Shown here one piece after another: positions 1-5,882 of a stretch of DNA of 6,349 nucleotides. The stretch is taken from positions 1 to 6,349 of the forward strand of contig CAJYHH010000806.1 of NCBI GenBank assembly GCA_913773825.1, written 5' to 3'. Origin of the DNA: Candidatus Sericytochromatia bacterium (GTDB lineage Bacteria > Cyanobacteriota > Sericytochromatia > UBA7694). The position numbers were made by a program, and so were the translations under genes. How positions within the stretch are numbered: position 1 is the first letter of the stretch; each line of letters begins with the position of its first letter. The notes beneath the pieces were generated by a model. That model was not told where the DNA came from. It did not search any database and saw nothing but the letters and a program-made list of their open reading frames with translations.

Positions 1-1323
1 CGCAGTACAGCAACTGTACTGTTTACTATTCGCGACAGTGGAGGCGGGGTACCAGCTGTAACCAAAGCTAAAATCAGTGATGTCTTTTCAAGTGATGCGC
101 CACTTGAAACAGGTGAAAAATTTGGCATTCATGGCCTGACCCTTTGTGCTTATTTTATCAAAGCGCTTGATGGTCGCATCTGGTTTAACACCCTTGAAGG
201 CAAGGGCAGCAGTTTTCTGTTTTCATTGCCACTTGAAACAACGGAACAAGAAGCCGAAGATTTACCAGAACTGACGCTTGAAGTACTTAGCGAACATTTA
301 CAGGTTGTTGGTGGCAAACTACCTGATCTATTAGCCCAAGCAGAGAGTCAGGAACAGTCTGAAGCATCTCAAAGTGGTGCTGGCTTTACAATGGTCACTG
401 CAGACGAGCAGTCTCGTGCAACAGCAACCACAAATCAGGCTTCAGCCCAACCTCTAAGACTGCTGCTTGTTGAGCAGGATGTTGATAATGTGATTCGTCT
501 CCAGCAAAGCGTTGCTGGCCAAAAATTTGAAATGCGCATGGTTGACAACGGTCGTAAAGCCTTAGAGCTGATCCAAGAACAAAATTTTGACTTAGTTTTG
601 ATGGCATTAGATTTACCTATTATGAATGGTTACAGTGCGGCTGCCGCGATTCGTCAGTGGGAACGTGAAAAGCGTCGTCCCGCGCTGCTTATGGTCGCCT
701 TAGTTCCAAACCATGCTGGCGAAGCAGACGAAGAACAACTCCAGGACTTTGATCGCTATTGCCCATCAGAGCTTTCTCGTGAGGTTGTCGATGAACTGCT
801 TAGCTGGGCTGAGAGCCACTTAGCTGAAGCCCAGACTGATGACGCTGTAGTATCAGAGCCTGAAGCAGAACCTAGCTTGCAAGCCCATTCTGAACCCCAA
901 GCCGCAGCAAGCCCAACAGCAAGCTCAATTCAGGCAGCGACAGATTTTCTGGATGACCTTTATGACTTCAACACACCTGACGTAACAACAGCGCCTGTTG
1001 ATACTAACCAGAATAACCAGGGCAGTGAGACCTTACAAGTTCAGCTCAGTGCTGATATGGCCCGCTTAGCACCTGACTTTCTTAACAAACGTAAACAGGA
1101 TGTCCAAAAAATCCGGCAGGCTATTGCTGACAATAAGCTCGACAGTGTGCGGGTGCTTGGTAAAAGCATGAAAGGCACAGGTGGCGTTTATGGTTTTAGC
1201 CAAATCGCCGAGATTGGCAAAGAGCTTGAAGCTGCCGCTGGCAACCAAAACGCTGAAGATGTGAGTCGCTGTGTAGAAGAACTCGCTGATTTCTTAGAGC
1301 GAGTTGAAATCGTTGTTGAATAA
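1..1323 (+). CDS. C-terminal part of a hybrid sensor histidine kinase with degenerate receiver and HPt domains (5'-partial)
   Basis: The frame is open from base 1 to the TAA at 1321-1323, giving 440 codons with the N-terminus outside the window. An apparent TTG start at 226 is internal. Domain order: end of a HATPase_c domain (about nt 1-235; G1 box DSGGGVP at codons 12-18, closing GKGSSFLFSLPL), an acidic linker, a receiver domain (about nt 451-825), a Pro/Ala/Glu-rich linker (about 826-1020), and an HPt domain (about 1021-1320). This matches the BarA/GacS order of ATPase, receiver, HPt. Key residues are missing. The receiver has LVLMALDLP where families have LxLMDxxMP, so the phospho-acceptor Asp is Ala (604-606). 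The acidic pair reads VEQD, Thr is Val, and the Lys is absent. The HPt has GKSMKG where AHxLKG is usual, so the His is Lys (1162-1164). The ATPase G2 box reads FGIHGL. By inference it is a membrane-linked signalling protein that can no longer relay phosphate through these domains, perhaps a scaffold or decoy. It could also be a gene in early decay, though the frame is intact. Confidence 0.85.
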   Translation, partial: RSTATVLFTIRDSGGGVPAVTKAKISDVFSSDAPLETGEKFGIHGLTLCAYFIKALDGRIWFNTLEGKGSSFLFSLPLETTEQEAEDLPELTLEVLSEHLQVVGGKLPDLLAQAESQEQSEASQSGAGFTMVTADEQSRATATTNQASAQPLRLLLVEQDVDNVIRLQQSVAGQKFEMRMVDNGRKALELIQEQNFDLVLMALDLPIMNGYSAAAAIRQWEREKRRPALLMVALVPNHAGEADEEQLQDFDRYCPSELSREVVDELLSWAESHLAEAQTDDAVVSEPEAEPSLQAHSEPQAAASPTASSIQAATDFLDDLYDFNTPDVTTAPVDTNQNNQGSETLQVQLSADMARLAPDFLNKRKQDVQKIRQAIADNKLDSVRVLGKSMKGTGGVYGFSQIAEIGKELEAAAGNQNAEDVSRCVEELADFLERVEIVVE

Positions 1324-1346
1324 GTCTTCTTAAACTTCTACCAGGC

Positions 1347-1365
1347 TTTTAGAATGGCTCTAAAA
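1347..1365 (+). terminator. Weak AT-rich stem-loop after the kinase gene
   Basis: A perfect 7-bp inverted repeat, TTTTAGA (1347-1353) and TCTAAAA (1359-1365), flanks a 5-nt loop. It sits about 25 bp after the kinase stop codon. A second pair, TAAGTC (1321-1326) and GACTTA (1371-1376), encloses it, so the whole segment could fold as a two-tier hairpin. The stem has only one G-C pair and no T-run follows, so intrinsic termination would be weak. It may only be a transcription boundary or mRNA-stability element between the kinase gene and lspA. Confidence 0.25.
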
Positions 1366-1460
1366 CATCTGACTTAAGGCAAGTGGCTGAGCTGATCTGC
1401 TATCCTTGTTCGCTGCATTTCGGCTATCATATGAAGAATTCTGCCTTTGTTTGACAGGTT

Positions 1461-2024
1461 ATGACCGAAACGCCTAAACCCCGCTTTTCTGCAAGACAGT
1501 CTCGTTCCAGCTTCTTTAGTGCAATGAGTGTTTATGGCTTGGCTGGCCTGTTGTTTAGTCTGGACCAACTTAGCAAATGGCTTGTACTTAAGCATCTTCC
1601 CTTTGGTCAGCCCCACGTTATTCTGGAGCCTTGGCTGTATTTCACACATGTTCATAACATTGGAGCAGCCTTTAGCATTCTCGAAGGCCAAAAATTCTGG
1701 CTAAGTGCAATTGCTTTAGGAGTGGCTGGCTGGATTATTTGGCATGAGCGCCATTTAAAAAATCGTCACCCTATACATCTAGCGGCTCTAAGCTTTATTT
1801 TGGCCGGAGCCTTGGGCAATCTCAGCGATCGCCTGCGGATGGGTCACGTGGTAGACTTTATCGACCTGCATAATCGTAGCGGGAACATCTGGCCGATTTT
1901 TAACGTCGCAGATATTTGTATCAATGTCGGCGTAGCCCTTCTTATCCTTTACTTTTGGCGCTACCCCGAATCCCAGGAGGAACGAAGCATCCCTCACTCG
2001 GAAGCTTCTATTAAACACACATGA
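1461..2024 (+). CDS. lspA: Lipoprotein signal peptidase (signal peptidase II)
   Basis: LspA is the inner-membrane aspartic protease that removes the signal peptide of diacylglyceryl-modified prolipoproteins just before the lipobox Cys. The 187-residue protein has the family landmarks: DQLSKW (35-40), HNIGAAFS (65-72), GALGNLSDRLRMGHVVDFID (116-135) and FNVADI (147-152). The catalytic pair is Asp132 and Asp151. Four hydrophobic segments are visible near 24-36, 78-94, 105-121 and 153-166. Family members are usually about 160-170 residues; the extra length is a basic N-terminal tail and a hydrophilic C-tail. The ATG at 1461 has only a poor AGG two bases upstream. The in-frame ATG at 1524 would give 166 residues but would shorten the first membrane helix, so I prefer 1461. 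The usual partner ileS is not adjacent. The stop codon overlaps the start of the next gene (ATGA), indicating translational coupling. Confidence 0.96.
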   Translation: MTETPKPRFSARQSRSSFFSAMSVYGLAGLLFSLDQLSKWLVLKHLPFGQPHVILEPWLYFTHVHNIGAAFSILEGQKFWLSAIALGVAGWIIWHERHLKNRHPIHLAALSFILAGALGNLSDRLRMGHVVDFIDLHNRSGNIWPIFNVADICINVGVALLILYFWRYPESQEERSIPHSEASIKHT

Positions 2025-2674
2025 AACCTTTCATTAAACAACTTATTTACACACTTGGTTCACTAAGCCTGGTTCTAAGCCTGAGTGCCTGTGATATGGA
2101 AATGCCATCCATTGCCAATCTTCCCGATGGTGGAGGCCGTTTTTCAACTTCTTCACTACGCTTGCCTGCTCGCAAAATCTCTCAAAGTGAATCCGTTAAA
2201 ATGGCTAAAACCCAAGGTTCTCGCTTTGGTGTTGACACCGCTTTAGTCCTGGGCGTGATTACCCAAGAATCAGGTTTTAATGCCAATGCTGTCAGCCCAG
2301 TTGGTGCCATGGGCCTGATGCAATTAATGCCATCAACGGTCAAGCATATTAAATCCGCCAGCCCTGTTCGCATTGCATCAGCTTTTGAACCTTCACAAAA
2401 TGTTGCAGCTGGTACTTGGTATCTGCGTTCTCTCTATAACCAATTTCAAGGTTACCCTGAAGAACGGCGCTGGCAGTTTGCGCTGGCATCTTATAACGGC
2501 GGCATTGGAAGAGTGTCAAACGCGATTACCAAAGTCTCTAAAGCCACGGGAAAATCACGCACACAGGTCACTTGGAGCGAAGTCAGTCCGTATATGCCCC
2601 GCGAAACACGCAACTATGTGCCAGCAGTTATGTCTCATCGGACTTATTATCGTCAACACCTTACTCGGGTTTAA
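2021..2674 (+). CDS. Lytic transglycosylase lipoprotein, SLT domain (MltC/EmtA-like)
   Basis: This 217-residue protein is predicted to cleave the MurNAc-GlcNAc bond of peptidoglycan, forming 1,6-anhydro-MurNAc ends. A lipoprotein signal peptide is clear: basic start, hydrophobic stretch 8-20, lipobox LSAC ending at Cys24. The SLT (goose-lysozyme-like) domain covers about 58-212. It has the catalytic Glu83 in TQESGFNANA, AMGLMQLMP (96-104), ASYNGGIGRV (156-165) and PRETRNYV (193-200). The residue after the lipid-bearing Cys is Asp, which in enterobacteria signals retention in the inner membrane; whether that rule holds here is unknown. The gene starts inside the lspA stop codon (4-bp overlap, 2021-2024) and has no clear Shine-Dalgarno site of its own, so it is probably translated by coupling. 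Its product is itself an expected LspA substrate. Assignment to a specific Mlt paralogue is not safe. Confidence 0.92.
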   Translation: MKPFIKQLIYTLGSLSLVLSLSACDMEMPSIANLPDGGGRFSTSSLRLPARKISQSESVKMAKTQGSRFGVDTALVLGVITQESGFNANAVSPVGAMGLMQLMPSTVKHIKSASPVRIASAFEPSQNVAAGTWYLRSLYNQFQGYPEERRWQFALASYNGGIGRVSNAITKVSKATGKSRTQVTWSEVSPYMPRETRNYVPAVMSHRTYYRQHLTRV

Positions 2675-2683
2675 GCAAACAGC

Positions 2684-3055
2684 ATGAGCTCACGTCACGA
2701 TGCTATAATGCCTGACATGCGCCCTGAAACCAGTCATCAAGAAGTATCTAACCTGAGCGAAGAAGAGTATCTACAGCTGCGTCAGGAGCTTGCCCAACAA
2801 TTGCGCCAGGAACTTCGTCGTTCTGGTCGTCAGCATTATTTTGCTATGGGTCTACATGCCCTGGTTTTAATTATTCTGGCTGTCCTGCTCTTTATCAGCA
2901 GTCAGCGCTATCATGACTTTATGCTTTGGGCTGTAGGCTTATGTTTACTGCTATTTAGCGCACTGGAGTTTTTAGATCTTGATTATGTTCAAGGTGGCCG
3001 CAGCTGGCTTGACATTTTTCAGAGTGATAAAGACGGCGACAGTACCTCCCCCTAA
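2684..3055 (+). CDS. Small two-helix membrane protein of unknown function
   Basis: I do not recognise the family. The 123-residue product has a hydrophilic N-terminus and a Glu/Gln/Arg/Leu-rich amphipathic stretch that may form a coiled coil (about 25-48). Two hydrophobic segments follow (about 52-72 and 77-96), then a short acidic tail (98-123). With two helices and hydrophilic ends it is likely an inner-membrane protein with both termini on one side, probably cytoplasmic. It starts 9 bp after the transglycosylase stop codon, so it is probably the last gene of the lspA operon. No Shine-Dalgarno site is visible before ATG 2684. Alternative in-frame starts are 2708 and 2717; the latter would suit a leaderless transcript from the -10-like TGCTATAAT at 2701-2709. 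That the frame is real is supported by tight spacing and coherent membrane topology. Confidence 0.75.
   Translation: MSSRHDAIMPDMRPETSHQEVSNLSEEEYLQLRQELAQQLRQELRRSGRQHYFAMGLHALVLIILAVLLFISSQRYHDFMLWAVGLCLLLFSALEFLDLDYVQGGRSWLDIFQSDKDGDSTSP
2701..2709 (+). promoter_or_regulatory. Extended -10 promoter-like element, TGCTATAAT
   Basis: TGCTATAAT matches the extended -10 consensus TGnTATAAT perfectly. No -35 resembling TTGACA lies 16-18 bp upstream, which extended -10 promoters can tolerate. The expected start point, 7-8 nt after the element, falls on the A of an in-frame ATG at 2717. An internal promoter giving a leaderless message for the two-helix protein is therefore possible. A chance match is also possible. 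Confidence 0.35.
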
Positions 3056-3085
3056 ATACTTTCTGGTTTTAATCAGGCCAGAGCT

Positions 3086-3105
3086 TGTACTAAAATCAAA
3101 GTACA
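3086..3105 (+). promoter_or_regulatory. Palindrome TGTACT-N8-AGTACA before the glutaredoxin gene, overlapping a possible -10
   Basis: Two perfect 6-bp arms, TGTACT (3086-3091) and AGTACA (3100-3105), are separated by 8 bases. The left arm and spacer include TAAAAT (3091-3096), a 5/6 match to the -10 consensus; the -35 counterpart near 3068-3073 is poor. A dimeric regulator binding here would cover the core promoter, as expected for a repressor. I cannot name the regulator. An RNA hairpin in the 5' leader is the alternative reading. Confidence 0.35.
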
Positions 3106-3113
3106 TTACCCAC

Positions 3114-3119
3114 AGGAGG
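3114..3119 (+). promoter_or_regulatory. Consensus ribosome binding site AGGAGG of the glutaredoxin gene
   Basis: AGGAGG lies 7 nt before ATG 3127 and is a full anti-Shine-Dalgarno match. It is by far the strongest such site in the window and fixes the glutaredoxin start. It suggests high translation compared with the neighbouring genes, which lack clear sites. Confidence 0.85.
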
Positions 3120-3126
3120 AACCGGC

Positions 3127-3387
3127 ATGTCCGCCAAAGTTGAAGTTTATTCAACCAATTATTGCCCCTATTGTCGTGCAGCAGAACAGCTTCTGAATAG
3201 CAAGGGAGTTGACTATCAAGCTTATGATGTCACTCATGATCGCAACAAACGCGATTGGCTTGTTCAGACAACAGGTCGTACAACCGTCCCCCAAATCTTT
3301 ATTGATGGCGAACCAATTGGTGGCTTTACAGATATGCAAGCGCTCGACCGCCAGGGCAAGCTCAATCCAATGCTGGGTATCAGCTAA
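3127..3387 (+). CDS. grxC: Glutaredoxin 3-type dithiol glutaredoxin
   Basis: Class I glutaredoxins are small cytoplasmic thiol oxidoreductases that use glutathione to reduce protein disulfides and glutathionylated proteins. The product is 86 residues, the usual length for GrxC. It shows the dithiol active site CPYC (Cys13, Cys16), the cis-proline loop TTVPQIFI (52-59, Pro55) and the glutathione-binding GGFTD (65-69). The start is set by the AGGAGG site. A 71-bp gap with a palindrome and possible promoter separates it from the upstream gene, so it may be its own transcription unit. It converges with the minus-strand operon. In many gammaproteobacteria grxC lies next to secB; secB is not seen here. 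Confidence 0.95.
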   Translation: MSAKVEVYSTNYCPYCRAAEQLLNSKGVDYQAYDVTHDRNKRDWLVQTTGRTTVPQIFIDGEPIGGFTDMQALDRQGKLNPMLGIS

Positions 3388-3388
3388 A

Positions 3389-3403
3389 ACATTTTGCCAA
3401 TGT
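3389..3403. terminator. Short hairpin in the convergent gap between grxC and the minus-strand operon
   Basis: The 25-bp gap between the two stop codons holds an inverted repeat, ACATT (3389-3393) and AATGT (3399-3403), with a 5-nt loop. The stem is short, has a single G-C pair and no long T-run on either strand. It is the only candidate for a shared bidirectional terminator in the gap, and a weak one. Confidence 0.2.
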
Positions 3404-3412
3404 GTTAGGAGC

Positions 3413-4543
3413 TTAAAGCTTAAACAGCGTCAGGCGGGTAAATGCCCACTGACGCAGTTCTGGCACAAGTAAATGAAACTTCGTGACTTCACCCAGCTCT
3501 GGTACAAGTGATTCAGAGATCACCTGACCGTTGAGATATAGCGTCAGGCGCTGCCCTTGACGCGATACAGCCAGAATATTCCAATCCTGATAACGCCAGG
3601 GTGCAGGCATAAATGGACGTTCTGCAAGCGAAAAGCCATGGCCCTGTTTGCGAACCATAATGGATTTACCCGTTTGATCAATCAGCATCAATCCAAATGA
3701 GGCTGCTGAAAACTGACGAGGGTCTATCAGCGTATCAATCATATGAACTTCAAAAATAAAATCATGGGGAAAGGGCAGATTTAAACTAACTGAGTTAGCA
3801 GCTGGATGCTCACTTGTCAGGACATGCATGGGGTAACGCTGGCTGGTTCTGACCAATAAGTGGGGACCTAGTTGGGTTAGGGGTGTGCCAGAAACATAAC
3901 GACCAAAATCTTCATAGAAAACACGCTGGGCCTGTCCAGCCAAGGGTAGACCTGATCGCTCAGATGTAAACTGAGGAACATTTTGCTGAATACTTCTCAA
4001 CAGATCCCGGCCTGTGTCTGTGACAATATCAGACAAAACAAGCTCCCCGTTAAGATGACGTATGGCAGCTGTTTTAGGCAGACTCGAGCTACTCAGGGCA
4101 ACAATCTCACCTGTACTGGTATCCAAAAGCCGTAACGTGACATCAACTTGCTCGGGCAAAACGCTATAGCGCCCTGTCAGCAAAAACTGAGCGCCACTTA
4201 GACGCCCAATTTCAATTAATTGTTCAGCATCTGCTAAAGCTGACTGGCTAAATCCCTGTTCTTTAATTACTTGCTCGATCAGATTGCGTTCAAGCAATGT
4301 AAAACGTCGGCTTACAAATAGTTCATTCAGCATACCTTCGGCAAGATGGCTGCCTAGCTTAGTGTTTTTACCTTCGAGATCCACTAAATCCAATACAGCG
4401 AGTTTAGGTCGGACATTATCTGTCGTTGTCGAAGAAATCTGTTCTAATAAGCGTTTAATCAATTCAGATTCAGCATAAGCAGGAGTGATCATGATGTTTA
4501 GAACAAAAAGTAAGCTCAGCACACCACAAAACTTAGAGAACAT
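3413..4543 (-). CDS. Exported FlgO/CsgG-like protein with C-terminal concanavalin/LamG-like domain
   Basis: The 376-residue product begins with a signal peptide (hydrophobic 8-20, likely cut after AYA at 24) and has no lipobox, so it should be released to the periplasm or beyond. Residues about 46-155 resemble the FlgO/CsgG family: a KLAVLDL strand, a helix leading to RFTLLERNLIEQVIKEQ (80-96), GAQFLLTGRYS (117-127), then VTLRLLDTSTGEIVAL. Residues about 206-376 look like a beta-sandwich of the concanavalin/LamG type, opening FYEDFGRY and including WNILAVSRQGQRLTLYLNG (321-339), a strand-turn-strand typical of that fold. CsgG and FlgO act at the outer membrane in curli export and flagellar rings, but no flagellar or curli gene is visible here. 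The start lies 4 nt after the ugd stop codon, so it is the distal gene of the sugar-nucleotide operon. Function is inferred only as envelope-associated, possibly glycan-binding. Confidence 0.75.
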   Translation of the reverse strand: MFSKFCGVLSLLFVLNIMITPAYAESELIKRLLEQISSTTTDNVRPKLAVLDLVDLEGKNTKLGSHLAEGMLNELFVSRRFTLLERNLIEQVIKEQGFSQSALADAEQLIEIGRLSGAQFLLTGRYSVLPEQVDVTLRLLDTSTGEIVALSSSSLPKTAAIRHLNGELVLSDIVTDTGRDLLRSIQQNVPQFTSERSGLPLAGQAQRVFYEDFGRYVSGTPLTQLGPHLLVRTSQRYPMHVLTSEHPAANSVSLNLPFPHDFIFEVHMIDTLIDPRQFSAASFGLMLIDQTGKSIMVRKQGHGFSLAERPFMPAPWRYQDWNILAVSRQGQRLTLYLNGQVISESLVPELGEVTKFHLLVPELRQWAFTRLTLFKL

Positions 4544-4547
4544 TTGA

Positions 4548-5882
4548 TTAAACCCCAGGGTTTGAAAAAGGTATCAAATGATCTGTCTGACCCATTCCGT
4601 CATAATGAAAACCCAGCTGACGCATTTTAGCCGCATCAAAAATATTCCGGCCATCAATGACAACAGGCTGACGCAGGAGCTGCTTAAGACGAGGCAAATT
4701 CAAAAATGTAAATTCCTGCCACTCGGTTAAAAACAATGCAGCATCAGCATTTTGGCAGGCCTGATAGGGGTCTTTTGCATAATCAACGCGCTCGCCAAAA
4801 TGTTTGCGAATATGCTTCATGGCAACCGGATCATAGACACAGACCGAAGCACCAGCGGCTAGCAACCATTCAATAATATCTAAAGCCGGTGCTTCGCGAA
4901 TATCGTCAGTATTCGGTTTAAATGAAAGCCCTAAGATAGCCAGATGGCGATGTTGCAAACTGCCATCAAATGCTTTTTTGACTTTTTCGACAAAACGCTG
5001 GCGCTGATGCTGATTAATGTCCTGAACCGCTTTAAGTAACTGAAAATCATAGCCAAAGTCTTCTACAATCCGAACAAAGCCTGACACATCTTTGGGAAAA
5101 CAGCTGCCGCCATAGCCAATGCCAGCCCGCAAAAACTCACTGCCAATTCGACGATCAAGGCCCATACCTTTTGTGACTTTGTGAATATCAGCACCTGTAT
5201 GTTCACAAATTTCTGCTAAGGCATTAGCAAATGAAATTTTCATGGCTAAAAAAGCATTACTGGCATGCTTAATCAGCTCAGCGCTATTAATATCAGTAAT
5301 CAGAAGTGGAGCATTTAAAGGCGCATAGAGCTGAACAAGCAATGACATCGCCCGTTCTGAATTAACCCCTAAGACAATTCGATCTGGATGCATAAAGTCC
5401 TGAATCGCACGGCCTTCGCTTAAAAACTCAGGATTAGAAGCAAGATCAAAAGGAACTTGACGTTCTTGAAGGTGCTTATGGGCCAAAGCCTCCAGAGAAG
5501 CTGCAGTTTTGACAGGTACTGTGCTTTTCTCAACAATTAGCTTATAACTGCGCATATGAGTCGCAATCTCAGCCATAACACGCTCAAGGTAAGACAGATC
5601 AACTCCACCATCAGGCAAAGAGGGTGTACCTACACAGATAAACAAAATATCAGCAAAGTCTACGCCTTCAGCAATTTCTGTTGAAAAAGCCAGGCGTCCT
5701 TCATTAACATTTGTCTGCACAAGCTCTTCCAAACCAGGCTCATAAATAGGTACGACACCAGCACGCAATTGCTGGATCTTTTCCTGATTATTATCAATAC
5801 AAAGAACCTGATGCCCAAGCTCAGCAAAACAGGCGCCTGTGACCAAGCCAACATAACCTGAGCCCATAACGCCTAATTTCAT
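4548..5882 (-). CDS. ugd: UDP-glucose 6-dehydrogenase
   Basis: Ugd oxidises UDP-glucose to UDP-glucuronate with two NAD+ in the cytoplasm. From ATG 5882 the product is 444 residues, normal for bacterial Ugd. It has the Rossmann motif GSGYVGL (7-13), CVGTPS (83-88), STVPVKT (120-126), NPEFLSEG (150-157), the GYGGSCFPKD loop with catalytic Cys261, and LGLSFKPNTDDIREAP (317-332) of the UDP-binding domain. The frame stays open to an ATG at 5918, but the 12 extra residues lie inside the upstream gene and precede the normal start (MKLGVMGSGYVG), so 5882 is chosen. That start overlaps the upstream stop codon (ATGA, 5879-5882), with an AGG about 6-7 nt before the ATG. The product feeds the decarboxylase encoded directly upstream, so the pair makes UDP-xylose from UDP-glucose. 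Confidence 0.96.
   Translation of the reverse strand: MKLGVMGSGYVGLVTGACFAELGHQVLCIDNNQEKIQQLRAGVVPIYEPGLEELVQTNVNEGRLAFSTEIAEGVDFADILFICVGTPSLPDGGVDLSYLERVMAEIATHMRSYKLIVEKSTVPVKTAASLEALAHKHLQERQVPFDLASNPEFLSEGRAIQDFMHPDRIVLGVNSERAMSLLVQLYAPLNAPLLITDINSAELIKHASNAFLAMKISFANALAEICEHTGADIHKVTKGMGLDRRIGSEFLRAGIGYGGSCFPKDVSGFVRIVEDFGYDFQLLKAVQDINQHQRQRFVEKVKKAFDGSLQHRHLAILGLSFKPNTDDIREAPALDIIEWLLAAGASVCVYDPVAMKHIRKHFGERVDYAKDPYQACQNADAALFLTEWQEFTFLNLPRLKQLLRQPVVIDGRNIFDAAKMRQLGFHYDGMGQTDHLIPFSNPGV

Noticed and set aside
226..1323. Free-standing 365-residue protein starting at TTG 226
   Set aside because: The frame is open back to base 1 and the upstream codons encode the matching ATPase domain, so 226 is internal to the kinase gene.
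1406..1430. Promoter TTGTTC / TATCAT upstream of lspA
   Set aside because: The spacer is 13 bp, too short for a sigma-70 promoter, and no better -35 lies at 16-18 bp.
1374..1691. 105-residue minus-strand reading frame over lspA
   Set aside because: It lies antisense to the well-supported lspA, has no recognisable domain and no ribosome binding site I can see.
2373..2687. 104-residue plus-strand reading frame inside the transglycosylase gene
   Set aside because: It is in another frame of a gene with clear SLT motifs and its translation shows no coherent domain.
3062..3082. Hairpin TCTGG/CCAGA after the two-helix protein gene as a terminator
   Set aside because: The stem is 5 bp with an 11-nt loop and no T-run follows.
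3410..3420. Palindrome AGCTT-A-AAGCT at the end of the minus-strand gene
   Set aside because: With a one-base centre it cannot form a hairpin, and it overlaps the stop codon and last codons; chance is the simplest explanation.
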